DNA of 64,000 bases. It comes from Alphaproteobacteria bacterium. GTDB taxonomy: Bacteria > Planctomycetota > Phycisphaerae > UBA1845. Shown here one piece after another: positions 16,511 to 25,999 of the stretch. Below the pieces are notes generated by a model. That model ran no database searches and was not told the origin of the DNA. It saw nothing but the letters and a program-made list of their open reading frames with translations. The DNA lies in assembly GCA_028285105.1 (NCBI GenBank), contig JANQQE010000032.1, positions 186,001-250,000 on the forward strand, in the 5' to 3' direction. A program made the position numbers and the translations under genes. How positions within the stretch are numbered: the stretch's first letter is position 1; each line of letters starts with the position of its first letter.

Positions 16511-17446
16511 ATGAATGTCGTCCGAGGATTGGACAGTGTATGCCTGAGCGATTCTCGGTGCGTTTTGACCATCGGCAACTTCGACGGCGTGCATCGCGGG
16601 CATCAGCGAATTCTGGCGACCGGTAAGAAACGAGCCAGCGATCAGGACGTACCGCTCGCAGTGATGACATTCGATCCCCATCCGCTGGAAATCCTCCGCC
16701 CCAATGACCCTCCGCAAAAAATCTCGACGACGGCTGGCAAGCTTCGACACCTGGAATCGTGCGGTGTGGATGAAGTCGTCATTGCCAAGAGTACGCCGTC
16801 GCTCCTCCGGGTCGAGGCGACGGCATTTATAGAGACGGTGATTGTTGACCGTTTTCGACCGTTGGCCATCGTCGAGGGTTTCAACTTCGGGTTTGGCAAA
16901 GGGCGGCAGGGCAGCGGTGAAACCCTCAAGCAGTTCGCCGATCGGTGGGACTATCAAGTCGAGTTGGTCGAACCGTTCAAGCAGATGCTCGATGATGGCG
17001 ACAAGGTGCGAACGTCGAGTTCGTTGATTCGCAGCTTGATTACCCAGGGCAACATGCGGGGGGCCGCCGACGGGCTTGGGCGACCGTTTGCGTTGGAAGG
17101 CGTCGTGGTCGAAGGGTCCAAGCGCGGACGAACGATTGGGTTTCCGACAGCCAACCTCAAAACGACTGACCAGATCATTCCGGCAGACGGTGTGTATGCG
17201 GGCCGGGTTGCGATCGACGGTGCGGTCAAAAAGACGGCGATCAGCATCGGCAGTACGCCAACTTTCGACGGACAATTGCGTCAGGTCGAAGCCCACGTGC
17301 TGGATTTCGAGGGCGATCTGTACGGGCAGGCACTTGAAGTTGAGTTCGTCGAACACGTACGCGGACAGAAAAAATTCGCTTCGATTGAAGCACTGGTGGC
17401 ACAAATAACCCAAGACGTTGAGCAGGTCCGCAATCTTCAATACTAG
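16511..17446 (+). CDS. ribF: Bifunctional riboflavin kinase / FAD synthetase
   Basis: 311 residues from the ATG at 16511 (MNVVRGLDSVCLSDS); the frame is open from 16421, but the added residues are not family-like. RibF phosphorylates riboflavin to FMN and adenylates FMN to FAD. The N-terminal nucleotidyltransferase domain shows IGNFDGVHRGHQ at 21-32, FDPHPLEILRP, EGFNFGFGKGR near 122-132 and RTSSSLIRSLI. The C-terminal riboflavin kinase domain shows GRTIGFPTANL near 206-216, DGVYAGRVAI and SIGSTPTFDG. The length is normal. An open frame of 345 codons lies antisense to it and is only a shadow. It is followed 50 bases later by nrnA. Confidence 0.95.
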   Translation: MNVVRGLDSVCLSDSRCVLTIGNFDGVHRGHQRILATGKKRASDQDVPLAVMTFDPHPLEILRPNDPPQKISTTAGKLRHLESCGVDEVVIAKSTPSLLRVEATAFIETVIVDRFRPLAIVEGFNFGFGKGRQGSGETLKQFADRWDYQVELVEPFKQMLDDGDKVRTSSSLIRSLITQGNMRGAADGLGRPFALEGVVVEGSKRGRTIGFPTANLKTTDQIIPADGVYAGRVAIDGAVKKTAISIGSTPTFDGQLRQVEAHVLDFEGDLYGQALEVEFVEHVRGQKKFASIEALVAQITQDVEQVRNLQY

Positions 17447-17496
17447 TCGTATTCAAATCACCATGACTTCTGCGCGAAAGGGGCGCTTTCACACCC

Positions 17497-18516
17497 ATGC
17501 AAGCCAGCGACAACAAAATCCAATGTGCAGAGGACTACTCAGCGGCTACGCAAATGCTCATGTCTTGGGAACTTCCGCTGCTGATCGCGCACACGAACCC
17601 TGACGGCGATGCGCTCGGTTGTATCGTCGGGCTTCAGACGATGCTGAAATCCGCAGGGCGCAAGAGTGTAGCCGCCGTCTACGCCAATCCGTCGCAGCAT
17701 CAGCGAAGCCTGACCGGTGTCAGCGATATTCATGTCCTTAGTAGTAAAAGCGACCCGCTACTTGAAAAAGTCGATGGCGTCGTGGTGATGGATACTTGTG
17801 CGATCGCGCAACTGACACCTGTCGCCGATTGGCTCAAAGCCGAGCGTGTCCCGCGAATCGTCCTCGACCATCACAGTACGCGCGATTTGCCGGCTGATCT
17901 ACATCTGGTCGATACGTCTGCATCATCGGCGACGTTGATGCTTTATCGCTGGGCCAGGAGCGCTGGATGGGAGATATCCAAAGCGGCTGCCCGATCAATT
18001 TTTGAGGGCCTGGCGACGGATACGGGTTGGTTTCGATTCAGCAACACGTCGGCAGAAGCCCTGCGGACAGCCGCCGACCTGATGGAACTGGGGGTGGACC
18101 TCGATGAAACCAACCAGCGGATATACAACCAGGACCCCGCATCGCTACTACGGTTCTCGGCGCAGGCCCTTTCTGGTTTGGAATTACACGACGATGATAG
18201 TATCGCACTACTGTGTGTGACCGAGCAGATGACTAGGGATGCCAAGGTAACTCCGGATGATACCGGGCATGTCGTGAATTATCCGCTTTCGGTAGCGACG
18301 GTCGGCGTGTCGGGGCTACTGGTCGATTGGGGCAATGGGGTGACCAAATGCAGTTTTCGTAGTAAAGGTGGCGTCGATGTAGCAAAGTTAGCTGCCAGCT
18401 TCGGCGGAGGCGGTCACGTACGTGCGGCAGGCGCGAGAATCGAAGCGCCGCTGGATGATGCGAAGTCGCAAGTACTCGCGTGCATTCGAAAACAAAGGGA
18501 AGGCAATGAAAACTAA
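17497..18516 (+). CDS. nrnA: DHH/DHHA1 phosphoesterase, NrnA-like oligoribonuclease
   Basis: 339 residues. The N-terminal DHH domain has the metal ligands in AHTNPDGDALG (His32, Asp36, Asp38), VVMDTCA and VLDHHST (about 120-127), with ATDTGWFRFSN later. The C-terminal DHHA1 domain has the substrate-binding FGGGGHVRAAGA near 302-313. Known NrnA enzymes degrade short RNA oligonucleotides and, in some species, dephosphorylate pAp. In many genomes this gene sits in the infB-rbfA-nrnA-truB-ribF cluster; only the ribF neighbour remains here. The stop overlaps the next gene by 11 bases. Confidence 0.9.
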   Translation: MQASDNKIQCAEDYSAATQMLMSWELPLLIAHTNPDGDALGCIVGLQTMLKSAGRKSVAAVYANPSQHQRSLTGVSDIHVLSSKSDPLLEKVDGVVVMDTCAIAQLTPVADWLKAERVPRIVLDHHSTRDLPADLHLVDTSASSATLMLYRWARSAGWEISKAAARSIFEGLATDTGWFRFSNTSAEALRTAADLMELGVDLDETNQRIYNQDPASLLRFSAQALSGLELHDDDSIALLCVTEQMTRDAKVTPDDTGHVVNYPLSVATVGVSGLLVDWGNGVTKCSFRSKGGVDVAKLAASFGGGGHVRAAGARIEAPLDDAKSQVLACIRKQREGNEN

Positions 18517-20734
18517 ATCGGGCATATTGAAACGTGTTTTTGTCGCAGCATTGTTTGGGTTGATAGTTGTAGCGCCAGTTCGCGCTCAGATGCGCGAAAA
18601 GCTACCAATGGATTCGATTCTGTACGTCGAGTTCGCCGGAACCGAGCAAACGCTCGAAGGTCGATTAACCACGCCGTTTGGCCGCCTGATGAATGACCCT
18701 GGGATGAAAGCGTTCAACGCTTCGGTCTGGGAGGCAATCACCAACGTCATCGCGAAGGAAGCAGGCAAGTCGGGCGATGCCGAAGTCGCTGCCGCTACGA
18801 AAAACGTCATCGCCCACCTTTGGACAAAAGGGTTTGCACTGAGTCTGGGTAACCTCGAAATGTCGCAGCAGGGGCCGGACTTCTCGTTCGCAATCGTGGC
18901 CCCCTCAGGTTCAAAAGCCGACGGTTTTGTCGATGGTGTCCATCGCATGTTGCAGCAACCCGACGTCCCGCCAAGCAGTCCGGTCGAAGTTGATGGCCAT
19001 CAGTTGATGCGGTTCGCACTTCCCGCGCCGATGCCCATACCAGCCCACTATGGCGTCGTGGATGGAAAGTTCATCTTTACGATCGGTAACACCGCACCAG
19101 CGAAAATCATTGCGGCGATGTCGGGTAAGTCGCCAAATCTCGCAGCCAACGAGTCGATGAACGCAGCGTTCAAGACGATTGGTATTGAACAGGGCTATGT
19201 CAATGGAGTATTCCACTTGGACATCCAAGCCGCCCTCGCCCAATCGAAGGCAATCTTCGAGGCGATGGGTCAGCCGGACTTTCCACCGATGGCCAGAATG
19301 GTGATCGATGGTCTGGGCTTTGGCAGTTGTCAATCGGTGACGGCTGCTTCGCACTTCGACAACGGTGGCTACAAGAGTTCGATGTTTGTCAAGACGGACA
19401 ATGAACGCCAAGGCATCTTCAAACTAGCCAATCAGAAACCGCTGACCGAAGACGATTTGAAATGGATTCCCAAGAACGTCAATTTTGCCTATGCATTTAA
19501 CTACGATCATCTCAAAGCCTACGATGACATGATCACGGTGCTGAACTCGATTCCGATGGCTGGCATGTATGCTCAGCAAGGCATTCAAAAGATCGAGCAA
19601 CACCTGGGGTTGAGCATTCGCAACGACATACTCACGGTTCTCGACGACAACGTCATCTATTTTGACAGCCCCAATGCCGGCGGTTCATGGTTCACTGGTA
19701 TCACCGCATGCCTTGAGGTGAAGGACCCCGCCAAAATGCAGGCACTGATCGAACGGGCAACGAAGGCAGCCATAGCGTTCTTCGAAAAGGAAGCACGAAA
19801 GCCGATCACCTATCGCATCCGAACAAGCGACTTCGACGAGTACAAACTCAACTACCTGGAGGTTTCGGGCGTACCGTTACCGTTGGCTATCTCGTGGTGT
19901 TTTCATGAGAATCGAATGGTCGTCGGTCTGATGCCGCACACAGTTCGATACGCGATGGACCGCGCGACCGGCAAAAAGGCATTTGATACGAGCATTCTGG
20001 CGAATGAAGATTTTCGTCGTGGCCGCAAACAGTTTCCCAAGGATGTCGTAGCGATCAACTATATCGATACCAACCGAGGACTCTCGGATATGTATCGATT
20101 TGCTTCGCTGGGAGCGCTGGCGTTTGGCAACTTCGCACCTGCGGCTGACGTCGATCTCGATTTTGCAAGATTTCCAACGCATGACACCTTCGTCGCCGGT
20201 GCGTTTGGGAATATGAGTGCGACATGGATTGACGAAAGCGGGCTTCACTACTCGGGGCACGGGCCCTGGCCGATTCCGTTTGGTCCTACGTCGCACGTTA
20301 ATGCCGCTGGTGCCCTAATGTCGGTCTCGATCCTGCTACCCAGTTTGTCGCGTGCCCGGGTGCTATCCAAACGATTGGTCAGTGCTACCCAGCTCAAAGA
20401 CATTGGGGCGGGTTGTGCAATCTATGCACACGAAAACGGCGGGAAATTTCCGCCCGACATTCAAACGCTGGTCGCCAATGGTTATATTGCGGAAAGCATT
20501 CTGTATCATCCCGACAGCGACAGAACCACTTGCTCCTATACTTACATTCATGGTCATTCCAAAGACTCGCACCCGAGATGGGTGCTTGGGTATGAAAAGT
20601 TTGTGGGGCAAACCGACGAGGGCGCAAACGTCCTCTTTGCCGACATGCACGTCGAATTCGTCAAACCGTTGGCGCGGGTTCACGAGTTGGTTGATCAGAC
20701 AAGACGCGATATGGCGGGCAGGACGACGCCATAG
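18506..20734 (+). CDS. Exported protein with C-terminal pseudopilin-like domain
   Basis: 742 residues from the ATG at 18506, with GGGAAGG just upstream; the first 11 bases overlap nrnA. Residues 1-28 are a Sec signal peptide ending APVRAQ. The body (about 30-590) is a large periplasmic-type domain starting MDSILYVEFAGTEQTLEGRL and somewhat resembles DUF3352-type exported proteins, though the family is not certain. Residues about 597-742 look like the body of a planctomycete pseudopilin: a hydrophobic stretch VSILLPSLSRARVLSKRLVS, then TQLKDIGAGCAIYAHENGGK, a folded part, and near the end NVLFADMHVEFV, which matches the Asp-Gly-His signature seen at the end of such proteins. No prepilin cleavage motif precedes it. 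The role is unknown. Confidence 0.7.
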   Translation: MKTKSGILKRVFVAALFGLIVVAPVRAQMREKLPMDSILYVEFAGTEQTLEGRLTTPFGRLMNDPGMKAFNASVWEAITNVIAKEAGKSGDAEVAAATKNVIAHLWTKGFALSLGNLEMSQQGPDFSFAIVAPSGSKADGFVDGVHRMLQQPDVPPSSPVEVDGHQLMRFALPAPMPIPAHYGVVDGKFIFTIGNTAPAKIIAAMSGKSPNLAANESMNAAFKTIGIEQGYVNGVFHLDIQAALAQSKAIFEAMGQPDFPPMARMVIDGLGFGSCQSVTAASHFDNGGYKSSMFVKTDNERQGIFKLANQKPLTEDDLKWIPKNVNFAYAFNYDHLKAYDDMITVLNSIPMAGMYAQQGIQKIEQHLGLSIRNDILTVLDDNVIYFDSPNAGGSWFTGITACLEVKDPAKMQALIERATKAAIAFFEKEARKPITYRIRTSDFDEYKLNYLEVSGVPLPLAISWCFHENRMVVGLMPHTVRYAMDRATGKKAFDTSILANEDFRRGRKQFPKDVVAINYIDTNRGLSDMYRFASLGALAFGNFAPAADVDLDFARFPTHDTFVAGAFGNMSATWIDESGLHYSGHGPWPIPFGPTSHVNAAGALMSVSILLPSLSRARVLSKRLVSATQLKDIGAGCAIYAHENGGKFPPDIQTLVANGYIAESILYHPDSDRTTCSYTYIHGHSKDSHPRWVLGYEKFVGQTDEGANVLFADMHVEFVKPLARVHELVDQTRRDMAGRTTP

Positions 20735-21012
20735 CGCAATTTACTTGAATTCAGACGATGTTGAATCGCAGATCGCATCAAAATCGCCCGGGGTAAATTA
20801 CCTAAATCAGTACGTTTCGTGCTGCCTCAAGCACGGATAGGTAATTCCCTGCTTACTTGAACAAGTTTGATTGGCCTAGACCTGTTCGCCGTCGATTTTT
20901 CTTGAGGTAATTCATTGTTGATGACGTAGTAGATAAGGACTGCGCAGCAATGTTATGCTAAAACGCTGACAAACGTTGAGCCGACTGTAGCTAAGGAACT
21001 CGGAGAACCACG

Positions 21013-21639
21013 ATGACAAGAAAATGGATTGGTACGGCTTTGCTAATGGTATGCGTGTCATGTCTTGCAGTGTCGAGAATTGTTGTGGCCGATCAGGATG
21101 ACCAGCCTCCGGAGATGACGCTGGAGATGTACCGGGCCACCGTCGAAAACATCGCACCACCCCTTTGTTTCTTGATCAAAGACCTGGACGTCAATGGCGA
21201 CGGAGTGATGACTGAAGCCGACTCCAAAGCTGCCCGTGAATTGAAGGAAAACGACCCATTCTTTGTGAAGTTCAGGGCAAGATTAAGAGAAACTTGGCCA
21301 ATGTGTGATGGTGATCGATCCTGGAAGTCGTACAAAGGCCCCATGACCGACGCCGCAGTGAAACGAGTGATTGGAGTTGTTGTAAGAAAGGTTATTCCAA
21401 GGCCCATTCCAGAAACGATGGGCGGAGGTACTTTGGAGTTCGTTGGTGTTGTTCTCACGAGGTGGGATGGTTTAGAGGAAGGGCGTTCTTACTGTTGGCC
21501 TCTCTCTACGCAGGCCCTCAAAGATTTGCAGACGCAGCACATCGTATTCGTATTTGATTTCGAATCGAAGTCGTGGAAACCAAAAATATCAGAGCCCGTG
21601 CATTATTTTGGTAGCGCCGGGAAAGTCGGTACGACCTGA
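21013..21639 (+). CDS. Exported EF-hand protein
   Basis: 208 residues; GGAG lies 8 bases before the ATG. Residues 1-26 form a signal peptide (TALLMVCVSCLAVSR then VVA). One canonical EF-hand loop is visible at residues 57-68, DLDVNGDGVMTE, with ligands at D57, D59, N61, D63 and E68. The rest (about 75-200) contains a beta-rich segment, LEFVGVVLTRWDGLEEG and HIVFVFDFESKSW, with no recognised family. It is followed 51 bases later by another EF-hand exported protein in the same direction. A calcium-stabilised envelope protein is the simplest reading; there is no evidence for enzymatic activity. Confidence 0.65.
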   Translation: MTRKWIGTALLMVCVSCLAVSRIVVADQDDQPPEMTLEMYRATVENIAPPLCFLIKDLDVNGDGVMTEADSKAARELKENDPFFVKFRARLRETWPMCDGDRSWKSYKGPMTDAAVKRVIGVVVRKVIPRPIPETMGGGTLEFVGVVLTRWDGLEEGRSYCWPLSTQALKDLQTQHIVFVFDFESKSWKPKISEPVHYFGSAGKVGTT

Positions 21640-21690
21640 GGGTGTTTTGAATAGAGGCTATTTTGAGGCAGACACGATAGGAGACGCATC

Positions 21691-22860
21691 ATGATCGCTC
21701 TTCGCAGCAATTGGACCACCATTTTCGTTCGTAGTTGTATGATTGGTTTTGCCGCTTGGTCGGCGTCCGAATCGGTTGCTGACACGGGTCCAACCACGCC
21801 TGAGGGTTTTCAGGTTGAGGCGGACCCGTTTGAGGAATTTCGGCGGAACCGCATTGAAAATCCCGAGGTCAACCTCTTGCTTCAGTTTCCCTCGATGGCC
21901 GTTGCGCAATTTCTTGACATCGACTTGGATGGAATGGTCGATGGCGAGGACCTGGATGCGTGGTATGCGATCGTCGAGATTGAGCTCTTGGATGAAGACG
22001 ACAGAGTTTTGACCTTTGTGTACGATGCGCGACTCGACGTGAACGAGGACGGTTTCGTGGACCAACTTGATTCGGAACTTCTGACCCTGGGCATCGCCCA
22101 AACGAAGGCCGAACAAGGTGAAGAATGGATTGTTGATGGGACGGTGGTATCGCCCGATCGGGAAATCGCAGCGTTCGATGGAGTTGTCGTGACGTCGGTT
22201 TGGTCTCACAATGACCCGTCAGATGAAAACGGTACACAAAATGGTGAGGATGGCTCGGCTGACGAACCGAGTGGGCGGAATCCGCCTGAACCAGACCATG
22301 GCGAATCGGAGGGTGTGTTCACCGACCAGGAACAGGAGGAATGCCCCGGTGGGAAGGTGAGAGTGTACGAACCTTTTGGTACCGCTAAAGGTTATTCGCA
22401 TTCATGGATGGGTTGGGGTGGTGAGTGCGGTGGTACCATGTGGCACCACAAGGCTCTTGCGACCGTGTTTTTTCACGGCCATGCCTCCTCGCACTTGGGA
22501 TGCGGAATCGAGGGGCCTGAAACCATGATGTTGCAAATCTCAAGAACCACGTCGACAACGCTCTCCTTGAATGCCAAGGCAGGCTTCGATTCGTTCGGAA
22601 CATCGCTCGGACTTACTTGGGGGGCGACTATATCCAACTTCGTGATGCAAAGCAGTGCGCTGGTTCATCATTCGGATCGTCGCTACGACGATACGATGTC
22701 AAGACGTTCCATAGGTTATAACCTCACATACACCAAGGAAAAGTCCAGCAATACGGGTTGTCATTATTGGCTCGCAGAAATAGATGAATCCGCGAAGGTC
22801 TACACCATGTCATCGCAGGCAAGCCGACTGAGTTTGACGTGCCCCGGCTGTTCCGACTAG
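21691..22860 (+). CDS. Exported protein with dockerin-like calcium loops
   Basis: 389 residues; AGGAG lies 8 bases before the ATG. A signal peptide covers about residues 1-30 (SESVA cleavage region). Two dockerin/EF-hand-type loops are seen: DIDLDGMVD at 76-84 and DVNEDGFVD at 116-124, each followed by an acidic helix, the usual arrangement of a dockerin-like pair. An acidic disordered linker (about 170-215, rich in Glu, Asp, Gly, Asn) leads to a C-terminal domain with His and Cys residues (GHASSHLGCGIEGPE, SLNAKAGFDSFGTSLGL) and a final CPGC. No known family was recognised. It converges with the PPDK gene, whose 3' end is 125 bases away. Confidence 0.65.
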   Translation: MIALRSNWTTIFVRSCMIGFAAWSASESVADTGPTTPEGFQVEADPFEEFRRNRIENPEVNLLLQFPSMAVAQFLDIDLDGMVDGEDLDAWYAIVEIELLDEDDRVLTFVYDARLDVNEDGFVDQLDSELLTLGIAQTKAEQGEEWIVDGTVVSPDREIAAFDGVVVTSVWSHNDPSDENGTQNGEDGSADEPSGRNPPEPDHGESEGVFTDQEQEECPGGKVRVYEPFGTAKGYSHSWMGWGGECGGTMWHHKALATVFFHGHASSHLGCGIEGPETMMLQISRTTSTTLSLNAKAGFDSFGTSLGLTWGATISNFVMQSSALVHHSDRRYDDTMSRRSIGYNLTYTKEKSSNTGCHYWLAEIDESAKVYTMSSQASRLSLTCPGCSD

Positions 22861-22984
22861 GCGGCTTTGGTATCGCATAGATTGAGTCGGCGAACATTCA
22901 GCCAGAGAATGGCCGCCCTGTATTATAGATTACACAAGCACCACAATTACGAATACTTAAGTCGCGTCAGAGTTTAAGATACGT

Positions 22985-25900
22985 TTATCGACGCCTAGCC
23001 TTCTTACGCTTCGCGGATTTCTTCTTCGTCGATTTCTTGGCCGCCTTCTTTTTGGTTGCCTTCTTCTTAGCGACCTTTTTCTTGGCTGCTTTCTTCTTCA
23101 CCGTCTTTTTCTTTGTTGCCTTTTTCTTTGCCGACTTCTTCTTACTTGTTTTCTTCTTGGCGGCTTTCGTGGTTTTCTTTTTGGCGGTTGCTTTCGCCGT
23201 TGATTTCTTGCGGGGCTTTTTGCCTGCCGACTCTTCTTCGATCACGACTTGGGCGGCGGCCAGTCTTGCAACCGGTACTCGGTAGGGGCTGCATGAAACG
23301 TAGTCCATTCCGGCGCGATGGCAGAAGTAGACCGACTCCGGATCGCCGCCGTGTTCGCCGCAGATTCCGATTTTCAGTTTTGGCTTGGTGTCTCGCCCCT
23401 TATCGATGCCCCAGCGGACCAGCATGCCGACGCCGTCCTGGTCGAGCGACTGGAATGGGTCGTCTTTGAAGATGCCAGTCTTTTCGACGTCGATGTAATC
23501 GGGAAGGAAACGCCCGGCATCGTCGCGGCTTAGACCCATTGTGGTCTGGGTCAGGTCGTTGGTTCCGAAACTGATAAAGTCAGCCACCTCGGCGATGCGA
23601 TCACCCAGAAGCGCTGCCCTTGGCGTTTCGACCATCGTGCCAACCATGTAATTCAACGACACGCCTCTTGCTGCGAGAATGGCGTCAGCCGTGGCTTTGG
23701 TGCGTTCGGTCAAAATGCTCAGCTCGACCGGATCGATCGTGAGCGGAATCATGATCTCGGGCAGCACTTTGATCCCGCGTCGCTTGCAGTTGATGGCGGC
23801 TTCGATGATCGCCCGCACCTGCATTTCGAGAATTTCAGGATACGTGATTGCCAACCGACAACCGCGATGACCCAGCATCGGGTTCGATTCGTGAAGTTGC
23901 TCGGTGCGTTTTTCGATGAAGTCTTTCGAGACACCGGTGTGCGAAGCGAGTTTGTCGATGTCGGCTTGGGTGCTGGGCAAAAATTCATGCAGCGGCGGAT
24001 CGACAAGACGGATCGTCACCGGCAAGCCGTTCATTTCTTTGAAGATGCCTTCGAAGTCGCCACGTTGGAACGGCAGCAATTTATCGAGAGCAGTGCGGCG
24101 CGATTCTTCTTCATCGGCGACAATCATTTCCTGAATCGCCAAACGACGTTCTTCCGTCTCAAAGAACATATGTTCGGTGCGACAAAGTCCGATGCCTTCC
24201 GCGCCGAGCGAAATGGCCTTGTGCGAATCTTCTGGTGTGTCGGCGTTGGTGCGCACACCGAGCTTACGGCGCTGGTCGCACCACTTCATCAATTCATCGT
24301 ATTCGTTCGGTGCAGATGGTGGCACGAGTTTGAACTGATCGCGATAGATCGTCCCGGTCGAACCGTCGAGCGTGATGAAGTCGCCGGCAGATAGCGTCGT
24401 GCCATTCATTGACATTTTCTTGGCAGCGTAGTCGATCTGCAGTTTTTCGCAGCCGACAATGCAGCACTTGCCCCAACCGCGAGCGACCACGGCAGCGTGC
24501 GACGTTTTTCCGCCGGTTGCAGTCAAAATACCCTGCGAAGCGTGCATCCCGCCAACGTCTTCGGGCGACGTTTCTTTGCGAACGAGAATGACTTTGCTGC
24601 CGCCGGCCGCGAACTCCTCGGCTTCGGCTGCGGTAAAGCAGATGCGTCCACACGCTGCACCGGGAACCGCGTTGATCCCCGTGCCCATCTCCTTTGATTC
24701 CAGTTCTTGCGAACCGATGTCCGGATCGATCACCGGGTAGAACAAGCGTTCAATGTCCGCATCGGAAATTCGGGCGATGGCGTCATCCTTGCTGATGACC
24801 GGCTTGGCTGCGAGCTTGGCGTAACGCTTGGGCAGGTATTTCTTGCGAACGAGTCGGTTGACTTCACGGCGGTCGAGTGTGGGTTTGGTGGCCTGCTCGA
24901 CAGCGATTCGAAATGCTGCACCGGGGCTACGCTTGCCCGTTCGACATTGCAGCATGTAGAGCTTGTTTTTCTCAATCGTAAACTCAAGGTCCTGCATGTC
25001 CTTGTAGTGAAGTTCGAGCATGACGCGGACGGCTTCGAGTTGCTCGTAGGCTTCGGGCATGACATTGCGAAGTTCGCTCAGGCGGACCGGCGTCCGCACG
25101 CCCGCCACAACATCCTCGCCCTGGGCGTTGATCAATAAATCGCCATAGAATGTGTTTTCACCGGTGCTGGGGTCGCGTGTAAAGCAAACACCCGTTCCGC
25201 AATCGTCGCCCATGTTGCCAAAGACCATCTGGCAGATGTTGACGGCAGTCCCTCCCAAGCCGGAGATGCGTTCTACGTTGCGATACTTAATCGCTTTCTC
25301 GGCCATCCAACTGTCGAAGACTGCATCGATCGCACCCTTGAGTTGTGCGAATGGGTTTTGCGGGAATTTTTCGCCGGCTCCCTCTTCGTAGATGCGTTTG
25401 AATTCGGCGATGACGTTCTCAAGCTCGGATTCGTTCATCTCGGTGTCGAGAACCGATTCGTGTCCGGGCTTGTCGATGCGTTGGCGGGTTTGATTGTCTT
25501 TGACGCTGTCAAAGGCTTCGTCAAAAATTTCCCGGTTGATTCCCTTGGCTGTGCTGCCAAACATCATAATGAAGCGGCGATATGCATCGAGAGCAAAACG
25601 CCGGTTCGACGATGCCTTGGCCAGTCCCTCGACCGACTCGTCGTTAAGTCCGAGGTTGAGGATCGTCTCCATCATGCCCGGCATGGAGACCGCCGCTCCG
25701 GATCGAACCGAAACGAGCAGCGGGTTTTTCTTGTCGCCAAGCTTCTTTTTGCAAGCACGTTCAAGCTTGCGGAGGTTGTCTTTGACTTGTTGTTCCAACC
25801 CGACGGGCCAACGGTTGCCGCGCTTGGTGAATTCGGCGCAGGCTTCGGTCGTGATCGTATAGCCGGCTGGCACGGGCAGGCCGATGCGCGTCATTTCAGC

Positions 25901-25999
25901 AAGTCCGGCACCCTTTCCGCCCAGGAGCTGCTTTTGCGATCCGTCACCTTCGGTCTTGTTCGCACCGAAGAAATATACCCACTTTGTCTTCTTGGCCAT
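22985..25999 (-). CDS. ppdK: Pyruvate, phosphate dikinase with Lys-rich C-terminal tail
   Basis: 1004 residues from the ATG at 25999 (MAKKTKWVYFFGANK), GGAG 9 bases upstream; a TTG at 26014 would add five residues. It interconverts pyruvate, ATP and phosphate with PEP, AMP and PPi. Domains run in normal order: an N-terminal ATP-grasp part (LLGGKGAGLAEM, VSVRSGAAVSMPGMMETILN), the swivelling PEP-utiliser domain with the catalytic His in TGGKTSHAAVVARGWGKCC (about 495-513), and the C-terminal PEP barrel (GIGLCRTEHMFFE, HRGCRLAITYPEI, SFGTNDLTQTTMG, GICGEHGGDPESV, and the end DYVSCSPYRVPVARLAAAQV). After this normal end, residues 926-1004 form a tail with 46 Lys/Arg in 79 residues, in a KKKAAKKK-type repeat with Ala and Thr, like histone H1 tails. 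Confidence 0.95.
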   Translation of the reverse strand: MAKKTKWVYFFGANKTEGDGSQKQLLGGKGAGLAEMTRIGLPVPAGYTITTEACAEFTKRGNRWPVGLEQQVKDNLRKLERACKKKLGDKKNPLLVSVRSGAAVSMPGMMETILNLGLNDESVEGLAKASSNRRFALDAYRRFIMMFGSTAKGINREIFDEAFDSVKDNQTRQRIDKPGHESVLDTEMNESELENVIAEFKRIYEEGAGEKFPQNPFAQLKGAIDAVFDSWMAEKAIKYRNVERISGLGGTAVNICQMVFGNMGDDCGTGVCFTRDPSTGENTFYGDLLINAQGEDVVAGVRTPVRLSELRNVMPEAYEQLEAVRVMLELHYKDMQDLEFTIEKNKLYMLQCRTGKRSPGAAFRIAVEQATKPTLDRREVNRLVRKKYLPKRYAKLAAKPVISKDDAIARISDADIERLFYPVIDPDIGSQELESKEMGTGINAVPGAACGRICFTAAEAEEFAAGGSKVILVRKETSPEDVGGMHASQGILTATGGKTSHAAVVARGWGKCCIVGCEKLQIDYAAKKMSMNGTTLSAGDFITLDGSTGTIYRDQFKLVPPSAPNEYDELMKWCDQRRKLGVRTNADTPEDSHKAISLGAEGIGLCRTEHMFFETEERRLAIQEMIVADEEESRRTALDKLLPFQRGDFEGIFKEMNGLPVTIRLVDPPLHEFLPSTQADIDKLASHTGVSKDFIEKRTEQLHESNPMLGHRGCRLAITYPEILEMQVRAIIEAAINCKRRGIKVLPEIMIPLTIDPVELSILTERTKATADAILAARGVSLNYMVGTMVETPRAALLGDRIAEVADFISFGTNDLTQTTMGLSRDDAGRFLPDYIDVEKTGIFKDDPFQSLDQDGVGMLVRWGIDKGRDTKPKLKIGICGEHGGDPESVYFCHRAGMDYVSCSPYRVPVARLAAAQVVIEEESAGKKPRKKSTAKATAKKKTTKAAKKKTSKKKSAKKKATKKKTVKKKAAKKKVAKKKATKKKAAKKSTKKKSAKRKKARRR

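Noticed and set aside
16403-17440. Open frame of 345 codons on the minus strand opposite ribF
   Set aside because: It lies fully antisense to a gene with clear RibF motifs and its translation matches no family; a shadow frame of GC-rich coding DNA.
18422-18505. Upstream start of the exported protein at 18506
   Set aside because: It would place 28 basic residues before the signal peptide and overlap nrnA by 95 bases; the ATG at 18506 has a ribosome site and gives a normal signal peptide.
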